From assembly GCA_030762935.1 (NCBI GenBank), contig CM060900.1, forward strand, positions 285,517,784 through 285,581,783: a stretch of 64,000 nt of DNA, given 5' to 3'. Of this stretch, positions 13,007 through 22,456 are shown piece by piece. The notes below the pieces were generated by a model that was given only the letters and a program-made list of their open reading frames with translations, had not been told where the DNA came from and did not search any database. The stretch comes from Hymenopus coronatus. Its lineage: Eukaryota > Arthropoda > Insecta > Mantodea > Hymenopodidae. Within the stretch, counting starts at the first letter, position 1. Each line of letters starts with the position of its first letter. The translations under genes and the position numbers were made by a program.

Positions 13007-13042
13007 GCCTGCGACGGTCTGCAGCAAAAAACGGGCGTTAAA
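13007..13042 (+). repeat. SINE family 1, short 3' relic
   Basis: A 35-base match to the family 1 3' end (CGCCTGCG... then ACGGGCGTTAAACA) without tail or target duplication. Confidence 0.5.
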
Positions 13043-13213
13043 CATGTTAGCAAATGAGCGCATTCAACTTGAAGAAAATACATAGTGTTCGTCCAATAAC
13101 GTTCAACAGTTGTAATAACTGTACTTCCACATTCATATGCTACAACTGTTTTACTTACCGCACGTGTACTTTTTGAGTGCACATCAGTATTGCGATCTCT
13201 TTTGTTTCTATAG

Positions 13214-13265
13214 CAACCAGGTTAGATATGGGAATATTAACTTATGTCCAGTAGCTACAATATCG
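13214..13265 (+). CDS. Possible internal exon (52 bp), host gene
   Basis: A strong acceptor-like tract ending TTTGTTTCTATAG precedes, and a consensus-like donor GTAAGT follows. Only one frame is open across it, reading NQVRYGNINLCPVATIS after one leftover base. That frame exits in phase 0, which matches the phase-0 entry of the better exon at 14573. No domain is recognisable, so it could be a chance pairing of splice-like sites. A shared CAACCAG start with the 14573 exon is noted without explanation. Confidence 0.3.
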
Positions 13266-13711
13266 GTAAGTACTAGAATCAAGTTACATTGTCCAAGTAT
13301 ATATTATGTTTTCAGCTACCTACTTATTTTATTTCGATCACCTGGAGACAAAAGACAACTTGAGTCCCAAGAGAAGAAATGTATATGAATACAAAACGCA
13401 GAATGTGTTATGTAGCGTAGTTTAGGAATGTGATATTATTAAATGTAACATGAGTCTCCTGGTCACATGAACTAGCGATCTATATTATTTTATCTTTTTA
13501 GCGCATTTATGGTGCATTTCTTACAAATGTCCTTTCAGAATATGTTTTGGTAAGCACAAATCGTACGAGTAGCATTAGTTTCCATTTAGCTGCTCTTTAC
13601 CACTTGCCAGTTACGGTTGCACACACTTTCCGGAAAACTGTGAGCGTAGCGTCCTAGTTTGAGAGACAACGGAAGAAATGACCCAACGGATTGGTAAAAC
13701 CCAGATTTATG

Positions 13712-14340
13712 GACGGACAGCTGGCCGGGTGGATGGCTGGCCGGATGGATGGAAGGACGGACGGACGGATGTATGTATGTATGTATGTATGTATGTATGT
13801 ATGTATGTATGTATGTATGTATGTATGTATGTATGTATGTATGTATGTATGTATGTATGTATGTATGTATGTATGTATGTATGTATGTATGTATGTATGT
13901 ATGTATGTATGTATGTATGTATGTATGTATGTATGTATGTATGTATGTATGTATGTATGTATGTATGTATGTATGTATGTATGTATGTATGTATGTATGT
14001 ATGTATGTATGTATGTATGTATGTATGTATGTATGTATGTATGTATGTATGTATGTATGTATGTATGTATGTATGTATGTATGTATGTATGTATGTATGT
14101 ATGTATGTATGTATGTATGTATGTATGTATGTATGTATGTATGTATGTATGTATGTATGTATGTATGTGTTTGTGTGTATGCGTGCGTGCGTACGTACGT
14201 ACGTATGTATGTATGTATGTATGTATGTATGTATGTATGTATGTATGTATGTATGTATGTATGTATGTATGTATGTATGCATGCATGTATGCATGTATGT
14301 ATGTATGTAGGTATGTATGTAAATATGTATGTATGTTTGT
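13712..14340. repeat. (TGTA)n tetranucleotide microsatellite with variant ends
   Basis: It begins as GGAC/GGAT-type tetramers (about 13712-13768), becomes pure ATGT repeats for about 400 bases, passes through a GTGT/GCGT/ACGT variant block near 14167-14204, and returns to ATGT until about 14340. The long frames across it on both strands are artefacts of a 4-base repeat without stops. Confidence 0.97.
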
Positions 14341-14572
14341 ATATTATGTGACTACTTTATTTATACTATGAAATGTAATTGAAATTTTCGCCGCAGCCGC
14401 CATATTAAAGTACGATTGTTACTGATTAATTGAAAAGTTGAGCACATAGTTTTGGCTTACGTTCATCTATGAGTAGTGGCAAGTAATCAGCTGTTTATTG
14501 ACTTTGTTGACAACTTTTTGGTAGGCTGTTAAAACTCATGGAGTAAATAAATACGTTATTCTGATTTTATAG

Positions 14573-14662
14573 CAACCAGTAAAAGCATCAGTTGGACCCA
14601 CCCGACAAAATATTGTGAAAATTATGTCTGGTACAGTAAAATATGGTGTCCTTGAAGTTAAG
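14573..14662 (+). CDS. Candidate exon of a C2-domain (synaptotagmin-like) gene
   Basis: The 90-bp segment is bounded by an acceptor-like CTGATTTTATAG and the donor GTACGT. It is open in phase 0 for exactly 30 codons, starting QPVKASVGPT and ending MSGTVKYGVLEVK. The closing YGVLEVK resembles the first beta strand of a C2 domain, where a glycine and alternating hydrophobic residues open the fold. A C2 core exon lies on the same strand at 48254-48347. Between them at least one exon covering the rest of the N-terminal half of the C2 domain would be needed, and I could not find it. Confidence is moderate because the exon is short and the domain signature is only its last residues. Confidence 0.5.
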
Positions 14663-14786
14663 GTACGTGAAACACTCAACAAAGGATCAAAAATCAAAAT
14701 ACATAAATATTAAATAAAATACATAAACATCAATAAGCTCATCATGCTCTCATTTCTCATGTAGTCTTCTTAAAATTCTGGCGTAC

Positions 14787-15023
14787 ATGCTTTTTGTGCC
14801 CGCTTTTACTACTATGGCACCGCAGGCGATGTCACTAATTAATACATGGCATAAAGATAGAGTAACGGTGGAATGCGATGGCGGGGGAAACCGTAGAACC
14901 CGGAGAAACCCCGCCCCTGCGCTGCTTTGCCCACCACAAATCCCACGTGCAGTCGCCTGGAATCCACCTCGACCACCTTGGTGAGAGGCAAGTAGTCTAA
15001 CCACTCGGCCACGGCGCGGCCGA
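14787..15023 (-). repeat. SINE family 1, nearly full length
   Basis: On the minus strand it begins GCCGCGCCGTGGCCGAGTGG, which carries the A-box region of a Leu/Ser-type tRNA, and continues through the family body to the GTAGTAAAAGCGGGC 3' block. The B-box area is altered by a small insertion (CACCAAGGTGG-type sequence), and the final A tail is missing. Confidence 0.85.
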
Positions 15024-15189
15024 CAAAGTGCATTGTACTGACATTAAACAATCATTAATGAAGTACATAATGTGCATCTTTTTCTCTGCCTTCTTCATTT
15101 ACATGACTACTTTAACATCTAGGTCATAACAATAGCTTTACCTTTGGAGTGAATGTTCATGGTAATAGAGTTCATTAATTTACTGTTTG

Positions 15190-15372
15190 TATTTATGGAT
15201 TATTAATTTTAAGTTCACAGGCAGACATTCATACTCACATTCATACTTGCAGACTTTGCGGAAAATTTCGAGAAAAAGCCATTTCCGATAACGCACCTTA
15301 ACCAAGATTCGAACTCAAGAACTGTTGAATATGAGCCAGACACGCTACCCCCACACGCTACCCCCTCTCGGT
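15190..15372 (-). repeat. Possible third tRNA-derived SINE
   Basis: Read on the minus strand, a B-box-like GAGTTCGAATCTTGG (near 15303-15317) follows an A-box-like GGGGTAGCGTGTCTGG (near 15340). The CACGCTACCCCC segment is tandemly duplicated at 15336-15365. The downstream body has no A tail, and no second copy was found here, so the family status is inferred. Confidence 0.35.
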
Positions 15373-15819
15373 CATATAGCAAGTAACTATAGCAACTCTT
15401 AATGTAGTTATTCTAAACTCAAGGAGCAACCAGTTGCCTCAAAGTAAAGTGCTAGGCAGATTTTGAGACAAATTATTCTAGGAAACTATAAATGCATACT
15501 TGGTGGGACAGACATGTGATGTCCTTGCGAAGCGATAGCTTGCGTGATGTAGTGAATAACTTTTATATATAAAATAAAACCTACCTATTATGATGGCGGT
15601 AGGGTAATGTTGCATTCAGTGTTGATAGCAGATAATGCATAACCCTTGTATGTATGTGGGCGTCCGAGCTGTAGTGGTATTGTGATACATCTGCAATAAC
15701 TGATTCCAAAATGTCTCCCAGACAAATTCCCGTGAGTGAAGTAAACTGGTGTCATTTAAATATACCTTGGAATGTAGAAAAACTAAAAGAAAATGCAAAT
15801 AAATATTGACTTAACTTAG

Positions 15820-15990
15820 AATATAGCTTTCACTGAACATTGTATAGAAGAAGTACATTGGATAAATATTAAGGAAGTAGCCGTTTGGGATGAATCCGAT
15901 AAATATTTTTATAGAGCCATTAAAGAAGCGATTCATGACAAACTTCATCCTGTAAAGCTCAATATAGATACTATTCAGAAATTAAGCTAA
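15820..15990 (+). pseudogene. Penelope-like element, C-terminal endonuclease-region fragment
   Basis: One frame reads FTEHCIEEVHWINIKEVAVW, then an ESDKYFYRAIKEAIHDKLHP segment, and stops at 15990. The order of an H-x-I/W region, a Glu-rich WxE-type strand, an aromatic-Arg-x-(I/V)-(K/R)-E-(A/S)-I helix and a trailing LN segment is that of the C-terminal end of GIY-YIG-linked reverse transcriptases such as Penelope. Only this tail remains; upstream sequence is not recognisable. It is too short to rule out another GIY-YIG protein. Confidence 0.45.
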
Positions 15991-16735
15991 GCATTGACAG
16001 CAACGTTAAAATACATTATCTTTAATTTTGGCAACCTGAGAAAAGCGACGGATTTGAGGAAAAAGACAAGAAATGTTGGAAACCGCACCATTTAAGCTTT
16101 CTTCCCTTCCTTTTTAAACCATAATATGTGAAAGATGGGACACTGATGCACATTGTGCAGGAGCGGTTGAGGGAGTATGTCTAGGCTACAGCCATGAAAC
16201 CTGATTACAGCCTTGGGGCATTCATGGTTATATTGTGAATAGTAAGAGGGATGTTTCTGCAGGAAGATTGAGTATTATGACGCCAGGGGTGGCATTCTAT
16301 CCAGGCATTCCTGAACGACTGCACTCTACGATGTCTTGGTCTGCTTCTTATGTAGGACTGGGGTGTCCTTTTGTTTCAAGCAGGTACACAGAGCCCAAAT
16401 AGCAATAGACATCGACTTTCTGATTGTCTGTAGGGGCATTTCTGATATCCGCTGGCCCCTCTGTCACTCTAATTGGGGAAGGAGGAGGGGTTGCAGCTTA
16501 CTGTTGTAGTACACGTTACCTAATCTCGCTTCCAGTTGAGGAAGGCGAATGAGTTGACAAACCCAGCATGGGTATGCTCTATTGGTTTGATATAGACCAC
16601 GCACCTGCAAGGTGACAGTATCATCCAATAAAATAAAAACATGACGTAATAAGGTACCCGACAAACAGTAAGGAACGCGGTGTACGGAACAAGGCAGTGC
16701 CGAATTCTTTTTGTGTCTTTTGTACGTAGACTGTA
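15991..16735. other. No recognisable gene
   Basis: Moderately GC-rich sequence with short open stretches on both strands and no motif I know. It may be the non-coding part of the adjacent retroelement relics. Confidence 0.35.
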
Positions 16736-16739
16736 GAAG

Positions 16740-17080
16740 TTCTCCTCTAGTGGCGTTAGAGTGACACTATGGACTCTAGGTTCTGTGTAGTTGCGTCTGC
16801 TGTGGCTTGGTGATGAGGTGATGAATTCTGTAGCTCTTAAAGGCGGTCTTTCAGGACCGTCAGCTTGGGCGTCACGTTCAGGAGCTCAGAATGTAGGTCC
16901 TGAACTATTTCGTTAAGGTCCAGGATTTCCTGTGGCATGGCGTTGGATGCGAATATCGGCTGTGATATAGATGAAGATGAGGTGCGGATGAGCGGACGGT
17001 GCCGGCGATGATTGCATGTGAGAACGCAGGGGGCAGAGCGCCTGTCCGGTAAAGCACATCTTAGATTTGTTTTCAAGATT
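16740..17080 (-). pseudogene. Gag-like coiled-coil fragment, same family as 37.6-39.1 kb
   Basis: The minus-strand frame from 17076 contains ILDLNEIVQDLHSELLNVTP followed by KLTVLKDRL. This aligns with the coiled-coil segment of the gag-like ORF at 38582 (NAVNDLHSEVLHISARLTLLEE), including the DLHSE core. The frame ends soon after and the similarity stops, so this is a short relic. It shows that the gag-like ORF belongs to a repeated family and is not a unique gene. Confidence 0.6.
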
Positions 17081-17519
17081 GAACAAAATTGTTTTACTAC
17101 TTCATTTTATAGGGGCGGCCCAACAACAACCGCCTCCCCATGCACATGCGTTAGTAAGCTAACATGCAGCTAGGCAGGAGAGCTTCGTTGGTATTAGTAC
17201 GGGCACAACTTGATATAAAGGTAATAAGCAGTGTGGAGTTGAGAGGAGAAACAAACGCAAAAGAAGAAAAAGATGGAGGGTTCCGCAAAAATCACCCCAC
17301 TTAGTAGCGGGCTATCTACACGTGCTGGTACGCAGGGCATGCGAGCGTGTCCGGATGAATGTCCGGCATCAATCATGACATGCTCCCTCTGTCACCTAGG
17401 GTTAGTACATGCAGATAATATAGTGGTAGTACCTACGTTGGTTAGTTATATGTGACTACTTCGGGAAGGAAACCAGCTTCTTAAGAGCTAGACGAGGTTA
17501 CAAAGGATTTAACATGCAT

Positions 17520-19060
17520 GAGAGAAGGAAATGGTGTTACAGAATAACACCTGAAAGTAATCGCTGTAATTTTGCCGTCGACTTGGTGTGGGTCAAGCTG
17601 TCGCAGAGTAGGTGTACCGGTTCTGAAGTATAGTTCGTCCTAGAGCTTTTTAATACATTGCTCGATAGAATGCATACGGGCCGCGCCGTGGCCGAGTGGT
17701 TAGACCATTCGCCTCTCACCTAGACGGCCCGAGTTCAATCCCAAGCTACCGTATGTGAGATTTGTGGTGACCAAAGCGGTGCAGGGGCGGGTTTTTTCCG
17801 GGTTCTCCCGTTTCACCCACCATCGCATTCCACCGGTGCTCCATCTTCATTCCGTCCATCACCAGTTTCATCGCCTGCGGTGCCTTGGAAGTAAAAGCGG
17901 GCGTTAAACAATATCAAAAAAAAGAAGAAGAAGAAGAATGCATACGGAGTTCATTATATAGGATCTTGGAGGCAGTGATTTTGGGAACTTCTTCCACGAT
18001 TTTATGTTTTTAAAGTATTTAAGGGCTTGAATATAGCTGCGGCCAGTATGCTCCCAGACGTGGGTCGCATGTCAGAATGGGATGAATGAGAGCTCAGTAC
18101 ACCGTCAGACCCATTCGCACGTGGAGTTCGTTATTATTGTTGATGAGTGGATAGAGCTTTTAGAGTTGTGCGTTGTATTTAGTCAAAGAAGAGTTTGAAC
18201 CTGGCGTTTCCAGGTCTGACCTTGTTTCATAATGACTCCGAGGTGTGTGAGGGCAGTCCACGGGATTTGTTTGCAAAAAAATTGAACGTGAGGTAGTGTG
18301 CGAGCGGTCAGACGGTGTTTGACGCGCTTGGTGAAAATTGTGGCTTGTGATTTATTCACGTTCACTTTAATTCGCCCCTTGGTGAGCCACTTCTCTAAGA
18401 ACTGCACGCTGCGGGCGAAATATGAGTAGCTTCAAATGTTTTGACAGGACTATTAGCACAGTATCTTCTGCGTAGAGCGACAACAATGCATTTTCTGTTT
18501 TTTCGCTAATAATTAATGTAGAGATTAAAAAGCATCCGGCGTAATGTACTGAAAATTGTATTGGACTGGCTTTCCTAGACGCCTTTCTTGCCAGGCTCGG
18601 TCTAATGCTCGCTCTATGTTTAGGAGCGCAACGCCAGTGCTCTTGTGTTTATTGTAACCTTGGATAATTAGTTCGGTGATTCGGAATAGCTGTAATATAA
18701 TGGAATGCTTTGCTCTGCCTCTGTTGTTGTGTTATACACTGTGGGTATTAATCCGTTTCAGAATTACTTTTTTAAGCAGTTTGAAGAGCATGTTATAATG
18801 CTGATAGGTCTGCAGTTATTGGGATTGGTTCTTGTTAGGCAAGTGCGGCACTTATGGTGCGTTTGCAACCAGAGAGAAAGATAGCATTTTGCAATGCGAA
18901 ATTAAAGATATTGGCTAGTGAGTTTAGCCTGCTAGGGTATTTTTCAGCAATGTTAGGAATGTAATCGGAGCCAGGGGATTTTTCATTTCGCAGATGCATA
19001 ATTAGCCATGCAATTTACGAAGGGCAACGGTTGTGCGTGTTTCGTGTCCGGTAAGCGGCA
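17520..19060 (-). pseudogene. Non-LTR retrotransposon reverse transcriptase relic, split by a SINE
   Basis: Minus-strand fragments read in RT order: NEKSPGSDYIPNIAEKYPSR (near 18950), the template-binding/catalytic segment ALLNIERALDRAWQ (about 18585-18645), YAEDTVLIVLS (near 18470), the thumb-proximal run KVNVNKSQATIFTKRVKHRL (18300-18370) with a downstream WTALTHLGVIM, and a C-terminal stretch ending near 17520. Both catalytic aspartate positions look mutated: Asn in LNIERALD, and Glu in place of the first Asp of the usual YADD box. A family 1 SINE sits in its C-terminal part (17680-17934). It belongs to a non-LTR lineage different from the 25-31 kb element. Stops and frameshifts make it inactive. 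Confidence 0.8.
17680..17934 (+). repeat. SINE family 1, full-length copy with perfect 13-bp target duplication
   Basis: It begins GCCGCGCCGTGGCCGAGTGG, with the A box of a Leu/Ser-type tRNA, followed by the B-box-like GAGTTCAATCCC about 45 bases later, so RNA polymerase III transcription is the expected mode. The body includes the CGGGTTCTCCCG block, the CATCGCCTGCGGTGCC block and the GCGGGCGTTAAAC 3' end, then an A-rich (GAA)n tail. AGAATGCATACGG flanks it on both sides (17667-17679 and 17935-17947) without mismatch. It interrupts an older RT relic, which gives the relative age. Confidence 0.93.
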
Positions 19061-20164
19061 GTAAAAGTTTTAGTTTCAGGTTTTAACATGCCATACTGAG
19101 TCAGGGTAATCCTTTCCTGAGTTGTACACGTTTATGACATAGTCTCTCCAGAACATTAAACTAAATGTCATAAAATCTCATTTGCACTTCTATACTGTTC
19201 CATTCAGTCTCTCCATTATGCGTTTAACAATTTTACATTCCTCTTAGATGTAATCATTCTCATCTTTCTGAACTAATAAGAGAGGGATAGGGAATACAAG
19301 GAGAGCAGGTTGAGACAGCAATGTTTGAATTATATGATTGCTAACGAAACTGTCAATATCCAGAATCAAATCAGCACCTTGCCTGTGCCATGAATTCGTC
19401 CCGCACGAGTAATTTTAAATCCGTTTAAGCTATTGACATGGTACTGTCCCTTAAAAATCATTGATCTGGGCCTGTTTTGGCCCCACAGCTTTGAGATCAG
19501 TAGAGCAGGGTGAGAAGGGTACCTTATATATGTATATAGGCACCTTCGTTCCGCACAGGAACGTAGGAACATGTATCTGATGTAAGAAATATGTACGATT
19601 TATGAAGTAAGAGGCTTCCGATGGCGTATGTATCTATCCCTAGAGGCCTAGACGTTTAGATCATTCTGTTATCATCTAACCTAACCTGGGCCCTCCTGTT
19701 CTCTTACATTCTATCCCACCATTTTTTACTTTAACCTTCCATGCTAATCCAAACTATCTTCTCGTCATTACTTCTGTCCTGACCTAGAAACTGGCCACTA
19801 GCTTATTCCACCTTACCATCATCTAACCTTAGGTAGCTCCAATCCATACTAACGTTTCGTAATATGCTAAAATATCCAGTAATCACAAACCTTAGACTTC
19901 ACCCTAGCTAATCTGACCTAAGTTAAGCTAACCTTTCATTTATTGCATTCCTTACATGAAACATATTGCATTAATTCTTGTATTACATTTATTACATGAA
20001 TCTACATCAGGCCATGTTAAACTAACCTCTCACCCACTAACCTATAATATTATCACCCTACATAACCTCTCACCCATGATAGAATGCCTAACCTAGACCA
20101 CCCTATAATCGTCTATTCTATTCCCTCATTACTTAAGGTAACAATACATTTTATTGCATCCAAA
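19061..20164. other. No gene recognised; CTAACC-rich 3' half
   Basis: From about 19670 to 20110 short motifs such as CTAACCT, CTAACCTAACC and CTCACCCA recur irregularly. They do not form a tandem array. No coding signal was seen. Confidence 0.4.
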
Positions 20165-20614
20165 TAGACAGGATTGCATATCAGTTGGTAGAATTCGTGG
20201 ACTGCCAACCTAATGATAACGTGTCTCATTTCGAAATTTTCCTTTGTCCACGCACGGTCTACCACGCCTCGTTGCTGTTGAATTCTGGACGTATTTCTTC
20301 TTCTTTCCTATTCAGTGTTGCTAGCAGCCTCTGTGATGCGCTGGTACTGGATAGGAGTAGCCTTGTCCTGATGTCGTCAATGCGGCAAGTTTACTTCGCC
20401 AGCAGGTATGCTAGTCCTGCTTCGTTGCTTTTGATACTCCTAATACTTCCTTTATATATCTCGCTTTCACCCTTTCCAAAGAAGAAAGATTCCTCAATGT
20501 TAAATGTGTGCAGATGATTTCTATGTGGTATGTCAGTATTGATAGACTTTTTAATCTGAACAACAGCATTGCCGCATCAAGGGTGCGGGATTTGATGTTT
20601 CTTATTTCATGCAA
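20165..20614 (-). pseudogene. C-terminal relic of a non-LTR retrotransposon polyprotein
   Basis: The minus-strand frame 20614-20411 reads LFRLKSLSILTYHIEI and then TLRNLSSLERVKARYIKEVL and GVSKATKQ. This resembles the conserved region following the RT domain in some arthropod non-LTR proteins. A frameshifted continuation includes LLLPSTSSYRELLATLN-like and AWTKENFEMRHVI-like pieces. It ends next to the TTAA terminus at 20619. Upstream RT sequence is absent. Identification of the wider family is from memory of similar ORFs and is moderate. Confidence 0.55.
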
Positions 20615-21584
20615 TTTCTTAAGGTAATGAACCTGTGAAATTTGACAAAAAACTGTGAAGAATTAAATATTTTGTAGAGTAAAACGGTATGAATTCTAAA
20701 CTTTAAGACAATATATCGCTTTCCCCCCTGGCGGACTTTAACTCTCAATTAAATTAATCTCCAAATGGACAAGCACATGCGTAAAATGCAGTCCCATTTT
20801 CTTGGAAACTCTTTCCCTACACTTATCCATACTTAAATTTTCCACACGATGCAATTTTTCACTAATGTGTTTCAGAACTTTTATACCGCCATTCAATGGC
20901 AAAGTAAATAAAGTGGTCTGATACATTTTCGAAGTAATGATCCGACTTTGAGATTATTATTTTTTTAAGAACGAAGAGGTTTGGAGTGTACGAAAGATAC
21001 TATACTAATTAGGGCTAATACAAGAAAATTTTAAGCGTCTTATTCACATGCAATGCTCCACATCACTGTAAAAGATTATTATTAAGAAACTGTATTCTTC
21101 TATTACTTCATGCAATTCGGGATAGACATTAGCAGAATGGATAAACATTACTTCGTTTTAAGTAGAAAGCAAATAAGGAAACACAATACGTAAAGCGATG
21201 GTTAAATCTTTTAAAACTGGTTGCTAAGTGATTCAAATGTGTTCTCTTTGCATGGCTAGGAGTTGATAAATTCCTGTATGGGAAAAGTTCAGAATTTTGA
21301 AACTGAAACCAATAATAAGGAATATTTCGAAAATGCTTAACTATATAAAACATTGTATATTGCATAAGTTGTGTGCTTTATTGCGGTCTACATTTTTTAT
21401 GTAAAAGCTTTTGTCTATTTCTTACAATATACCGGATACTCAAAAGTCATTCAGTATGAAGAGCACTTCAGAAGCTATTTATAGTAAATTCAAGATATAA
21501 GTATCAAATAGGTATCTTTAATACAGTATATTTTAATCAAATTTATTAGAGCCATTTAAAAAAATCGAAATTTTCTAAAAAAAA

Positions 21585-21870
21585 AAAATGACGTGTTATT
21601 TATGGACTCTCTTCAACTACTGTGGTTTCCAGCGTCTCCTTCTAAATTGGGTGTGAAAGACCACTTAATTTTGCTCAGAGGCCTCTCTATATGGCTTGAG
21701 GTTCTTTTAATCTACGACACGGGACCAACGGCTTTACTTCCCTTCCGAAGAAAGCCATGCTAAGGATTTTTACACCCGGAAAAATCCATCGTCCTCCGCC
21801 GGGTTTGGACCCGCGACCTTGGGTATATGAAGTTAGCATGGTCCATTATACCTTGGAGGGCGACAACAAT
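21585..21870 (-). repeat. SINE family 2, full-length copy
   Basis: Minus-strand reading starts with a tRNA-like head (CCCTCCAAGGTATAATGG A-box region and GGTCGCGGGTCCAAACCCGG B-box region) and continues through the family body to GAGAGTCCATAAATAACA. A short A run (T/A-rich on the + strand near 21575-21590) follows. The head can form an acceptor-like pairing like a Glu/Gly-type tRNA. Confidence 0.88.
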
Positions 21871-22068
21871 TTTTTAAGTTTTTTTCCTCGTAAAGGATAG
21901 TATGTGATGGGAATATTTTCTTGAAGTACTTCGTGTGGTAGCATCGAAAGATGCTGAACTTAAAGGTTGAGTTTGGTACTTAACCGGCTTTTAGTTTCCG
22001 AGTTGAGGTGTTCACAGGAACATGGACAAAAAACCAAACTGATAAACGTACACACGGATACTCACTTA

Positions 22069-22100
<32 letters not shown>
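22069..22100. repeat. (CA)n microsatellite
   Basis: About 16 CA units followed by a GTGCGCGCACAT segment. Confidence 0.95.
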
Positions 22101-22105
<5 letters not shown>

Positions 22106-22456
22106 GCACATAGAGACACACAAGCACCGCGCGCGGATATTTGTCTAAAAATGATTTTATTTTTTTTTATACAGGAAGCCCTAAAGGGTGCGTTTCCAGA
22201 GAAATCTAGGCATCAAATTTTTGGATGAAAGGCAATATCTTCTCTACTTATGTACTATGTCCTAACTAGAAAATGTAAAAACATAATATGGCAGATCTCT
22301 TTGTAAACTCATTTTCTAAAAAAAATGTTTTTCACGCGAATGTTTTAAAAAACACGTCATGTGTCTCGTTTTTATTAGACCGACGACTTTAGAATCTAAA
22401 AATAATATTTAAATAAGCATGCAAGCTTGATATTTGATACATGAGCAGTAAAGATA

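Larger units (their letters stand above)
20619..22455 (+). repeat. Left (A-type) terminal arm of the TTAA element, interrupted
   Basis: 20619 to about 21035 aligns with 36329 to about 36790, sharing for instance GTATGAATTCTAAACTTTAA and AAATGGACA. Alignment resumes at about 22285 (TTTGTAAACTCATTT) and runs to the CAAGCT... block at 22425, matching 36795-36930. The 1.25 kb between is an insertion not present in the 714-bp copy; it includes a SINE and a (CA)n tract. The arm then passes directly into the satellite-like array at about 22457. Confidence 0.8.

Noticed and set aside
13654..14371. Five overlapping frames of YVCM or HTYI repeats on both strands
   Set aside because: Produced by the (TGTA)n microsatellite; not proteins.
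19670..20110. CTAACCT words suggesting an interstitial arthropod telomere repeat
   Set aside because: The words are scattered and irregular, with at most two or three consecutive units; no array.
22071..22100. CRISPR-like or other regularly spaced repeats
   Set aside because: No array of short direct repeats with unique spacers exists anywhere in the window; the simple repeats are microsatellites.
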